Shown piece by piece: positions 57,378 to 64,000 of a DNA stretch of 64,000 bases. The position numbers were made by a program, and so were the translations under genes. Under the pieces are notes generated by a model. It was given only the letters and a program-made list of their open reading frames with translations, did no database searches and was not told where the DNA came from. Origin of the DNA: CAYGZL01 sp964354345 (GTDB lineage Bacteria > Chloroflexota > Anaerolineae > Anaerolineales > UBA4823); the NCBI GenBank assembly GCA_964354345.1, contig CAYGZL010000032.1, positions 136,479 through 200,478 on the forward strand, given 5' to 3'. How positions within the stretch are numbered: the stretch's first letter is position 1; each line of letters opens with the position of its first letter.

Positions 57378-58133
57378 ATGGATATCCTTGTCGAATTACT
57401 CGAACAAGCGCAGGATTATGCTCAGGCTTTGCCAGCCCCGGCTCCCATGCCGTCTCCGCCAATAGGGGCTGAGATCGCTTCCTGGATTGATCATACTTTA
57501 CTCAAAGCCGAGGCGACTATCGATCAAATCAAGACATTGTGCCAGGAAGCCCGAGAAAATCGTTTCGCAAGCGTGTGTGTCAACCCGGGTTATATCCCCC
57601 TGGCAGCCGGCTTGCTTGGTGGGACAAAAATCCCCGTGTGCACAGTGATCGGTTTTCCTTTGGGCGCAACGCTTCCCACGTATAAACTTGCCGAAACATT
57701 GTTTGCACTCAATGCGGGAGCCTCTGAAATTGATATGGTCTTGTGCATTGGCGCGCTAAAGAGCGCTGCCTATGGCCAGGTGCTCAATGAGATCAGCGCG
57801 GTTGTGCATACCGCCCATAATGAACGGGCGATCGTCAAGGTTATTTTGGAAACAGCCCTATTAAGCCGCCTGGAAAAGATCCAGGCCTGCTTGATCTGTA
57901 AAACAGCCGGGGTTGATTACGTAAAAACCTCCACTGGTTTCGGTCCAGGCGGCGCCACCGTCGAAGATGTTGATCTGATGTATCGCGTTGCAGGGCCGGA
58001 TGTCAAAGTTAAGGCTTCGGGCGGTATCCGCAACCTGGCGGATGCTCAGGCGATGATCCGAGCTGGGGCAACACGGCTCGGAACAAGTGCTGGTATTCGC
58101 ATTCTACAAGAAGCGACTGCTGCTGGCAAGTGA
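57378..58133 (+). CDS. deoC: deoxyribose-phosphate aldolase
   Basis: 251 residues. After a Pro-rich N-terminal extension of about 30 residues the TIM barrel begins: IDHTLLKAEATIDQIKTLCQEA, VCVNPGYI, TVIGFPLGATLPTYKLAE, EIDMVLCIGALKS. The Schiff-base lysine is in YVKTSTGFGPGGATVEDVDLM (about K184), with the supporting Lys in VKVKASGGIRNLADA. It splits 2-deoxyribose-5-phosphate into glyceraldehyde-3-phosphate and acetaldehyde. The stop overlaps the next gene's GTG (GTGA). The extension may be a lineage feature. Confidence 0.93.
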   Translation: MDILVELLEQAQDYAQALPAPAPMPSPPIGAEIASWIDHTLLKAEATIDQIKTLCQEARENRFASVCVNPGYIPLAAGLLGGTKIPVCTVIGFPLGATLPTYKLAETLFALNAGASEIDMVLCIGALKSAAYGQVLNEISAVVHTAHNERAIVKVILETALLSRLEKIQACLICKTAGVDYVKTSTGFGPGGATVEDVDLMYRVAGPDVKVKASGGIRNLADAQAMIRAGATRLGTSAGIRILQEATAAGK

Positions 58134-58429
58134 AAAGAATGCCTAAAGATAAGCCGGATCTTTCCTTCCAAAATCCCGTCTTGTGTCTCGAGTGTCAGAC
58201 AGGCATCATGCGTCTGGAATATCTGACCTATTTCACCTGGTTAAACCAGGAGTTGGTCACCGTACCAAACTTTCCAGCCTGGGTTTGTGATGTCTGTGGT
58301 CGGCGAGAATACGATGCGCACGCCGTCAACTGGCTGAACACGCTGCTCAGCCCAGAAAATAGCCGGCGGCGGCAATCTCCACGCCGGCGCCCCAAGTCTC
58401 TACCTACCAATCGTCCACATACCAGTTAA
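58130..58429 (+). CDS. YgiT-type zinc-finger protein
   Basis: 99 residues from a GTG (or 96 from an ATG at 58139). LCLECQTGIMRLEYLTYFTWLNQELVTVPNFPAWVCDVCGRREYDAHAVNWL shows two CxxC pairs spaced as in the YgiT/MqsA N-terminal zinc finger. There is no helix-turn-helix domain as in MqsA; the C-terminus is a basic, Arg-rich tail. It overlaps deoC by GTGA. Possibly a nucleic-acid- or protein-binding accessory; not recognisable as part of a toxin-antitoxin pair since no toxin gene adjoins. Confidence 0.7.
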   Translation: MKRMPKDKPDLSFQNPVLCLECQTGIMRLEYLTYFTWLNQELVTVPNFPAWVCDVCGRREYDAHAVNWLNTLLSPENSRRRQSPRRRPKSLPTNRPHTS

Positions 58430-58436
58430 TTTGCGC

Positions 58437-58976
58437 TCAAGGAGAATGGGGGATATCCAGATAAGGGCGAGCGACCAATAAAGCCGCCAGGGATTTGGCA
58501 TCACGAATCTGGCCTGTTTCTGCCAGCTTGAAGGCTTGCTCAATCGGAACTTTTTCGATCCTCAGGAATTCGTCTTCGTCCTGCTGGCGTGGGTCGGGCT
58601 TGAGCTCCATCGCCAGGAACACATGCATATACTCAGTCGAATAACCCGGCGCCAGGAAAAATTCACCAATTTTCACCAGGCGTCCGGGCAGCATGCCAAT
58701 CTCTTCCTGGGTTTCACGTTGCGCACCTGACTCAGGCGCTTCGTTTTCCTCCAATACGCCCGCGGGCAACTCCATCAAATATACCCCTGCTGGATGGCGA
58801 TACTGGTGTATAAACCAGATGTGCCCTTGCTCGTCGACTGGCAAGATCGTCACTGCCGGTCGGTGAACGACAACATCCAACTTTACCAGGTTACCAGTTG
58901 GCATCCGGACATGATCTCTGCGTACATCGAGCACCCGTCCCTGGTAAACGAGCTCTGAATCTACCAGCTCAAACAT
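58437..58976 (-). CDS. Nudix hydrolase, ADP-ribose pyrophosphatase type
   Basis: 179 residues. The Nudix box is GVLEENEAPESGAQRETQEEIGMLPG (consensus GX5EX7REUXEEXGU). The flanking WFIHQYRHPAGVYLMELPAG and FLAPGYSTEYMHVFLAMELKPDPRQQDEDEFLRIEKVP match ADP-ribose/NDP-sugar pyrophosphatases. It breaks ADP-ribose to AMP and ribose-5-phosphate; ribose-phosphate chemistry is shared with deoC across the convergent boundary, but that may be coincidence. Confidence 0.92.
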   Translation of the reverse strand: MFELVDSELVYQGRVLDVRRDHVRMPTGNLVKLDVVVHRPAVTILPVDEQGHIWFIHQYRHPAGVYLMELPAGVLEENEAPESGAQRETQEEIGMLPGRLVKIGEFFLAPGYSTEYMHVFLAMELKPDPRQQDEDEFLRIEKVPIEQAFKLAETGQIRDAKSLAALLVARPYLDIPHSP

Positions 58977-59013
58977 GACTATCTGCTGCTTATTATGTAC
59001 TCGTGAACGCGAA

Positions 59014-59682
59014 TTATGGGATCCGCAGCTTCTGACCCGGCGTCAGTGTGTAAGGTGACTTCAAGCTATTCGCGAAAACGATGGCATCAGGACTGACATC
59101 ACCATATTTGCAGGCAATCGAATAAATCGTATCTCCCTGATCCACTGAATAGGTCGCAGGATGAGGGATAAGGGCACGTGGGCCTATGAATGGATTGCCC
59201 GACTGGGGGATTTTTACCGTCATTCCAGGGGAAATGCTGCCCCCCAGACCGCTATATTGGCTTAATTCATTTTGATTGACATTAAACCTGCGTGCCAGGC
59301 AGTAAATCGTTTCGTCTTTCTGAACTTTCCAGGTGGTTGGGATTCCCGGTGTTGCAGAAGGCACCGTAATCAACGTGGCGGTCGGACCCTGGGGGACAGG
59401 AGTCGGTTCCTCAGGCGCTGAGGTAGCGGTTGCTTCACCTGGCGTAATGGGTTGCTCCGGTGTGTTCGCAGGTTGAACATCTGTCGGCCTGGTTGCGGAC
59501 ACGCCGCCTGGCTGGCCCTTGGCGATCGCACTCTGCGTGGCCACCAACACCAGGTCATTCATGATCTCATTGGTGGGTACTGGTCGGGTTGGCGCGGATG
59601 AAATTTGGCGCGTGCAGGCTGCCAAACCGATTAGAATGGCCATACCTACAACCACGGCGATGAGCAGATGTCTTTTAATCAT
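59014..59682 (-). CDS. lipoprotein with two LysM domains
   Basis: About 222 residues from the ATG at 59682; a GTG four codons upstream overlaps the GGAGG site and is rejected. Signal peptide with lipobox LAAC (Cys about 23). A Pro/Thr-rich linker spans about 60-115. LysM 1 is TTWKVQKDETIYCLARRFNVNQNELSQYSGLGGSISPGMTVKIP, LysM 2 is ATYSVDQGDTIYSIACKYGDVSPDAIVFANSLKSPYTLTPGQKLRIP; each has one Cys. It binds peptidoglycan or other GlcNAc polymers at the cell surface. Confidence 0.88.
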   Translation of the reverse strand: MIKRHLLIAVVVGMAILIGLAACTRQISSAPTRPVPTNEIMNDLVLVATQSAIAKGQPGGVSATRPTDVQPANTPEQPITPGEATATSAPEEPTPVPQGPTATLITVPSATPGIPTTWKVQKDETIYCLARRFNVNQNELSQYSGLGGSISPGMTVKIPQSGNPFIGPRALIPHPATYSVDQGDTIYSIACKYGDVSPDAIVFANSLKSPYTLTPGQKLRIP

Positions 59683-59753
59683 AATTGCCTCCACACATTC
59701 GACGTATACCAGCGATAGATCGCCGGATATCGTCTCCTATTGTTCCTGCTGAG

Positions 59754-59782
59754 ATACTAGCACAAACCCAACCGAGCGTCAA
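59754..59782 (-). promoter_or_regulatory. promoter of the LysM lipoprotein gene
   Basis: TTGACG, 17 bases, TAGTAT on the minus strand. The leader would be about 65 bases, including the GGAGG ribosome site. Confidence 0.6.
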
Positions 59783-59801
59783 GCAACTACCCTGGCAGGA
59801 G

Positions 59802-60539
59802 TTATGCTCGCTTATTCCATTGCCAGTATTTAAGATGCAAGGATTGTGCCGCAACTGCCAGCGCGGCGACATAACCGGGACCCGGAGCGAGATGAAACAG
59901 GGACCATCGTTCAGCCTCGTGTGGGTCTGGACGAGTAGCGAGTAAGCGAGCTGGCTCGCCGGGGATGAGAGCCACATCAAATTGATCTAAAGGAAGCGAT
60001 AAGCCTTCCCCTCTGGCTTTGATGTAGGCTTCCTTGCGTGTCCAGCAAGTAAAAAAGGCTTCCTTTTGCAACAGCAAAGGCTGCTCCAATAAACTTTGGA
60101 CCTCTACCTTCGAAAAAAAACGCCGTGCAATCTGCTCATCAGCCAGTTCAGACCGCATCCACTCTAAATCTACCCCGACAGCACAGCCACGGGTAACAGC
60201 AACCAGGGCTAACTGGTGAGAATGCGACAGGTTAAAACTTAACCCTGAGGTCACGGACTCTCCGCCCAGTGCGGGTTTCCCATAGGGACTGTAATTAAAT
60301 TGAAGCTGCGCGGGGCTGACAGTCAGATATCGGCTCAGGATATCCCGCAACCCTCCGCGTGCAGCAATGAATTGTTCCCGGTCTTTTTGAAAATGAAAGC
60401 GGACAGAACGATCAATCTCGTCCGGAGAAAGTGTACGGTACAACAGTTCCAATCCCTCCGCCGGCAATTGCAGGTTAATCCGCCAAACATCAACCTGGTC
60501 AACGCCAATAATAAGCTCGTTGGGTGGATCTTGCCACAT
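59802..60539 (-). CDS. 4'-phosphopantetheinyl transferase (Sfp type)
   Basis: 245 residues. The two Sfp motifs are clear: GCAVGVDLEWMRSELADEQIARRFFS (Mg-binding Asp and Glu) and TCWTRKEAYIKARGEGLSLPLDQFDV (W/FxxKEAxxK). FNLSHSHQLALVAV is the CoA-contacting strand. It activates acyl or peptidyl carrier proteins with phosphopantetheine. It follows the fatty-acyl-AMP ligase by 15 bases on the same strand, so it is likely cotranscribed. No carrier protein gene is in view. Confidence 0.9.
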   Translation of the reverse strand: MWQDPPNELIIGVDQVDVWRINLQLPAEGLELLYRTLSPDEIDRSVRFHFQKDREQFIAARGGLRDILSRYLTVSPAQLQFNYSPYGKPALGGESVTSGLSFNLSHSHQLALVAVTRGCAVGVDLEWMRSELADEQIARRFFSKVEVQSLLEQPLLLQKEAFFTCWTRKEAYIKARGEGLSLPLDQFDVALIPGEPARLLATRPDPHEAERWSLFHLAPGPGYVAALAVAAQSLHLKYWQWNKRA

Positions 60540-60554
60540 TGCAAAAAATAAATG

Positions 60555-62315
60555 TCACAAAACGGGTTGCCGGGAGCGCCACTCCCCAACGACTTCCAGG
60601 CTTCCGTCTAAAAAGGCCGCCTTACAGGCATGCCGTTGGATTTTGCCACTGGAGGTCTTTGGGATGCTGAGCGGTCGTACCAGGACAATCGCATAGAGCT
60701 GCAACTCATGGGCTTCCGAAACCGCATTACGAACAGCACGGAAGACCCCCTCCAAATCAGAATTGCGCGCCTGACGCGTGACCTCTTGCACAACGACTAG
60801 CTGCTCCAGGTCATTTTCCATAATCGAAAATGCCGCTCCGCTACCAGGTTGAAGCGCCGGATGGCACCTCTCGACGGTCAGCTCGATATCCTGTGGATAA
60901 TGGTTGCTGCCGCGGATGATGATGAGATCCTTAAGACGCCCAGTCACGAACAATTCGCCCTCGCGCATAAAGCCCAGATCCCCGGTGCGCAAGAAAGGAC
61001 CTTCACCGCTATCAGTCAGGTAAGCTTGAAAAGTCTGACGAGTTTCATCCGGACGGTTCCGGTAGCCACCCGCCACACTGGGTCCCTTGATCCATATTTC
61101 GCCAATCTCATCAGGCGTACAATGCGTGAGAGTCTGAGGGTTAACAATGACAATTTTCTGGTCAGGCCCTGCCTGACCGCAGTTTACTAAGGTAATCGAG
61201 CCTTCTTCGCCCACAACTGCTTCTTCCACTCGATCGCACTCTAAAGCATCTCGCCGGACAGTAATCGAACGTGGCTCAGCGGGTCCCCAGCCGCCTGAGA
61301 CAAACAACGTCGCTTCAGCCAGGCCATAACAAGGATAAAATGCCTTCTTTTGGAACCCACAGGACGCAAAAACTTCAGCAAACCGGTGCATAGTATCCAT
61401 CCGCACAGGTTCAGCACCGCTAAATGCCACACGCCAACAACTTAGATCCAATTCGGCAATCTGCTCGGGTTTGACTCGTTCTAAACATAAATCATAGGCG
61501 AAGTTCGGTCCACCGCTGACATTCGTCTTGTACCGGCTGATCGCCTGCAACCAACGCACCGGTCGTTGCAAAAAGGCAAAGGGTGACATCACGATCGAAG
61601 TCCCTCCGACATAGACGGGTTCCAAAAGACCACCGATCAGTCCCATGTCATGGTAGCTGGGCAGCCAGATCAAGGCACGCGTATCAGAATCCAGTTGAAA
61701 ACCATGTTGGATTTGCAGGAGGTTATGCAGTAGATTACCATGGCTGACCATCACCCCTTTGGGCATGCTGGTGGAGCCGGAAGTATACTGAAGGAAAGCC
61801 AGCGTATGACCGGCGACGCCTGGATCCTGGAAATGCCATTCAATACCAGTTGGTATTTCGTCAGTATTCAACCATTGAACAGCCTGTAAATCCGGAGCAT
61901 GTTCGAAACGGCGCTCAATATCGGTAAAGATAGCCGTGGTAGTCAGCGCCATCGTCGCTTGTGCATCGTCCACGATGATCTGAATACGCGGCGCGGGACG
62001 ATTCAGCCGGGGAGGATAAGCCGGGACAGCCACCATGCCACCATACAGGCAACCAAAAAAGGCAGCAATATAATCCAATCCAGGAGGATAGAGCAAGAGC
62101 ACGCGTTCACCCGGCATGGCTCGACTCTGTAACCAGGTGCCAATCGCCCGCGCCCGGCGGCTGAGCTCTGCATAGGTAAGCCGTACCTCCTGTTGCTCCC
62201 CGTCCTCCAGGTAAACATACACATCCTTCTCTGGCGCGATAGAAGCCTGATATTCCAGTAAATCTACCAGACTGGTGGGAGCAAATGTAACATGATCTGT
62301 TGGTGTAAACCGCAT
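60555..62315 (-). CDS. fatty-acyl-AMP ligase (FAAL, ANL superfamily)
   Basis: 586 residues. LAFLQYTSGSTSMPKGVMVSHGNLLHNL is motif A3; SWLPSYHDMGLIGG matches the FAAL LPxYHDMGLIGG signature; CYGLAEATLFVSGG is A5; LRTGDLGFMREGELFVTGRLKDLIIIRGSNHYPQDIE includes A7/A8; IPKTSSGKIQRHAC carries the adenylating Lys. FAALs activate fatty acids as acyl-AMP and load them on carrier proteins rather than forming acyl-CoA. Together with the phosphopantetheinyl transferase it suggests entry into a lipopeptide, polyketide or glycolipid route encoded elsewhere. Confidence 0.92.
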   Translation of the reverse strand: MRFTPTDHVTFAPTSLVDLLEYQASIAPEKDVYVYLEDGEQQEVRLTYAELSRRARAIGTWLQSRAMPGERVLLLYPPGLDYIAAFFGCLYGGMVAVPAYPPRLNRPAPRIQIIVDDAQATMALTTTAIFTDIERRFEHAPDLQAVQWLNTDEIPTGIEWHFQDPGVAGHTLAFLQYTSGSTSMPKGVMVSHGNLLHNLLQIQHGFQLDSDTRALIWLPSYHDMGLIGGLLEPVYVGGTSIVMSPFAFLQRPVRWLQAISRYKTNVSGGPNFAYDLCLERVKPEQIAELDLSCWRVAFSGAEPVRMDTMHRFAEVFASCGFQKKAFYPCYGLAEATLFVSGGWGPAEPRSITVRRDALECDRVEEAVVGEEGSITLVNCGQAGPDQKIVIVNPQTLTHCTPDEIGEIWIKGPSVAGGYRNRPDETRQTFQAYLTDSGEGPFLRTGDLGFMREGELFVTGRLKDLIIIRGSNHYPQDIELTVERCHPALQPGSGAAFSIMENDLEQLVVVQEVTRQARNSDLEGVFRAVRNAVSEAHELQLYAIVLVRPLSIPKTSSGKIQRHACKAAFLDGSLEVVGEWRSRQPVL

Positions 62316-62336
62316 AAATACCTCTCCGCCTGAAAA

Positions 62337-63500
62337 TTATGAAGGACGACTCAATAAAGCTTGTTTCATCTGCTCCAAAGCCTGGAGCAATATTCCTTGG
62401 GGACAGCCAAAATTAAGGCGAACAAACCCCTGGCCTCCCTGCCCGAAAATTTCGCCATCGCTCAGAGCGACATGGGCCTCTTTGAGGAAAAATTCGTAAG
62501 GATTCCCCTCGATTCCAGCCTGGCGGCAATCCAACCAGGCCAGATAGGTGCCTTCAGGAGCAGTCATCGTCACTCCGGGTAGTTCTGCCCGTACAAAATC
62601 AAATAGGATATCTCGATTGGATTCTAGATATTCCAGGAGCTGATCAAGCCACTCTTGCCCGTCAGCATAGGCTGCCTGAGCTGCTATCAGGCCCATCAGA
62701 TTGACACCGGATACAAGACCTTTTTGGGCTGCGAGATATTTCTCTCTTAACTGTGGGTTTTGGACGATCACGATTGAACAGTTTAAACCGGCTATGTTAA
62801 ATGTTTTACTGGGCGCCAACACAGTAATGGTATTCTGGGCTATTTCTGGATCTAATGAAGCAATCGGGGTATGCCGATGATCAGAGAAAATCAAATCTGA
62901 GTGAATTTCATCGGCACAAATAACGACCCCTTTCATTAAACAAATTTGAGCCAGCCGTGCCAATTCACCAGGTTGATAGACTCTCCCAACCGGGTTGTGT
63001 GGATTGCATAATATGAACAGCTTTGTATGATCCGTTATCGCGGCTGAAAAAGCGTCCATGTCGATGGAATAAGTGCCATCCAGGCAGAGTACCAATTCCG
63101 TCTCCTGGGGTTGGCAGCCGGTTGTTTTCGCTGCATTCAGGATTGGTGTATAGATTGGTGTTTGCACCAGAACACCGCCATCCGGCACCGCTACAGCATG
63201 GCAAGCCAGGTTAAAGCCTGTAATTACGCCGGGCAGGAAAAGCACATCCTGTGGGTTAATACACCATGCATAGCGGTCAGCCATCCGTTCAACAACAAGC
63301 TGGCGTAGCCGCAGAGCCTCTACAGTGGGATATCCAAACACACCATGCACCACTCTTTCCTGAAGCACCCGAATTACCGGCTGAGCTGAAGGAAAATCCA
63401 TGTCGGCGACCCACAGAGGCAGCACATCCTCAGGATAAGCACGCCATTTCACGCTTTCTGTCGCCCGCCGATCTTTGATCTGGTCAAAATTGTAAATCAT
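62337..63500 (-). CDS. MalY/PatB-type aminotransferase (cystathionine beta-lyase-like)
   Basis: About 387 residues from the ATG at 63500; an in-frame TTG seven codons upstream is less likely. MIYNFDQIKDRRATESVKW is the typical MalY/PatB start. LPLWVADMDFPSAQPVI, GVITGFNLACHAVAVPDGGVLVQTPIY, FILCNPHNPVGRVY, VICADEIHSDLIF and VLAPSKTFNIAGLNCSIV (PLP Lys) follow. PatB enzymes split cystathionine to homocysteine, pyruvate and ammonia, so a role in methionine or cysteine metabolism is possible, but aminotransferase activity is common in the family. Confidence 0.87.
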   Translation of the reverse strand: MIYNFDQIKDRRATESVKWRAYPEDVLPLWVADMDFPSAQPVIRVLQERVVHGVFGYPTVEALRLRQLVVERMADRYAWCINPQDVLFLPGVITGFNLACHAVAVPDGGVLVQTPIYTPILNAAKTTGCQPQETELVLCLDGTYSIDMDAFSAAITDHTKLFILCNPHNPVGRVYQPGELARLAQICLMKGVVICADEIHSDLIFSDHRHTPIASLDPEIAQNTITVLAPSKTFNIAGLNCSIVIVQNPQLREKYLAAQKGLVSGVNLMGLIAAQAAYADGQEWLDQLLEYLESNRDILFDFVRAELPGVTMTAPEGTYLAWLDCRQAGIEGNPYEFFLKEAHVALSDGEIFGQGGQGFVRLNFGCPQGILLQALEQMKQALLSRPS

Positions 63501-63628
63501 ATATTCTTGAACAATAACCAATTTAACTTGTAAGATGCCTGTAGAAACGGCTCAATTATAAAGCACAACTCACGACAAACCAGTTATCCATTGACCACGG
63601 GTTGCGATCTACCTGATTGATGCTGACT

Positions 63629-64000
63629 TCATCCAGACAAAAGGGTATGAGCAGCAATGCCAAAGGCGATCGCAACGTTAAATGAGCGCTTGACTCCCAC
63701 CATTGGGATATAGAAAATCCTCTCGCACTGCTCTAGGATGCCCGGGTCAACGCCGCTTAACTCATTACCTACCACTAATACAATCGGTCGAGTGATGATA
63801 TCGTCTAAAGCCTCACCGATCGGAACCGCGCCCGCAGTCAATTCTAATGCCCATAGGCAGAAACCATTTTCTCGCAGCGAAGCTGCAGCCCGCACCCCAT
63901 TCCGGTGTGCCTGCCAGGGCACTACTGCCTCTGCGCCAAGTGAAGTTTTTGTGACTTTTTGATTATCAGGTAATGGTGTGATCCCACACAGATGTAAACG
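63629..64000 (-). CDS. SpoU/TrmH-family RNA 2'-O-methyltransferase, N-terminus beyond window
   Basis: The frame is open to the window edge on the minus strand, so only the C-terminal 123 residues are seen. PIVLVVGNELSGVDPGILEQCERIFYIPMVGVKRSFNVAIAFGIAAHTLL contains SPOUT motifs 2 and 3 with the trefoil-knot Asn/Ser-rich SAM loop (NxExxG, IPM...SxNVxxA). Whether it modifies tRNA or rRNA cannot be told from this half. The gene precedes the MalY gene by about 128 bases on the same strand. No other start is claimed. Confidence 0.85.
   Translation of the reverse strand, partial: RLHLCGITPLPDNQKVTKTSLGAEAVVPWQAHRNGVRAAASLRENGFCLWALELTAGAVPIGEALDDIITRPIVLVVGNELSGVDPGILEQCERIFYIPMVGVKRSFNVAIAFGIAAHTLLSG

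Noticed and set aside
58130..58429. MqsA-like antitoxin of a toxin-antitoxin pair
   Set aside because: Only the zinc finger is shared; no HTH domain and no toxin gene adjacent.
1..64000. CRISPR arrays, insertion sequences, rRNA genes
   Set aside because: No regularly spaced repeats, transposase frames or rRNA sequence were seen on either strand.

Overview
The window looks like a chromosomal segment of a Chloroflexota bacterium, most probably an Anaerolineae-like lineage. This is inferred from gene content and protein style; no database search was possible. Supporting signs are many short-signal lipoproteins with Pro/Thr-rich linkers, an NBR1-type Ig-like lipoprotein, a UgtP/MGDG-synthase-like glycosyltransferase, a ThrS without TGS domain behind a T-box, c-di-AMP cyclase with a YbbR protein, and standard Shine-Dalgarno sites mixed with TATAAT boxes placed directly in front of start codons. 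There is no rRNA, CRISPR array, insertion sequence or prophage. One tRNA gene (Val, GAC) is present. Most of the window is dense housekeeping DNA.

Layout. 1-7.6 kb: cell-surface sugar genes (membrane protein, three family-2 glycosyltransferases, WbqC-like protein, DegT aminotransferase) with ruvX and mltG embedded. 7.7-13 kb, minus strand: folC-lon-AlbA_2/ATPase operon, genes coupled by ATGA overlaps. 13-18.8 kb: DUF218 protein, HD protein, a lipoprotein, a catalytically degenerate tyrosine-recombinase-like protein, uvrC with a 40-residue membrane protein, and a PncC/CinA-type amidase. 18.8-21.4 kb, minus strand: yceD and metG, separated by a promoter, a tiny Met-rich ORF and a terminator hairpin that together look like a ribosome-mediated attenuator of metG. 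21.4-26.8 kb: rdgB, hydrolase, tRNA-Val, T-box-thrS, then infC (AUC start)-rpmI-rplT. 27-32.6 kb: M1-like peptidase lipoprotein, three tandem GNAT acetyltransferases, HAD phosphatase, amidase.

32.7-36.7 kb: a PEP/pyruvate-binding-domain protein followed by decayed remnants of a NuoF-type subunit, a ferredoxin and a glutamate-synthase FMN domain. 36.8-47.9 kb: GNAT, ilvE, PAP2 phosphatase, PGI/PMI, rsmI, NBR1-domain lipoprotein, glycolipid synthase, DUF951, site-2 protease, HD protein, prephenate dehydrogenase-like protein, kbl. 48.3-52.3 kb: peptide ABC transporter (binding protein plus two permeases, no ATPase). 52.4-58.4 kb: coaE, cdaA, YbbR protein, der, lepB, deoC, zinc-finger protein. 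58.4-64 kb, minus strand: Nudix hydrolase, LysM lipoprotein, phosphopantetheinyl transferase, fatty-acyl-AMP ligase, MalY/PatB aminotransferase and a truncated SpoU/TrmH methyltransferase.

The most notable items are (i) the putative Met-codon leader-peptide attenuator in front of metG, (ii) a peptide-binding protein whose domain order is circularly permuted, (iii) the infC AUC start, (iv) an intact but active-site-less tyrosine recombinase homologue driven by a near-consensus promoter, and (v) a recurring TATAAT-N6/7-ATG arrangement implying leaderless mRNAs.
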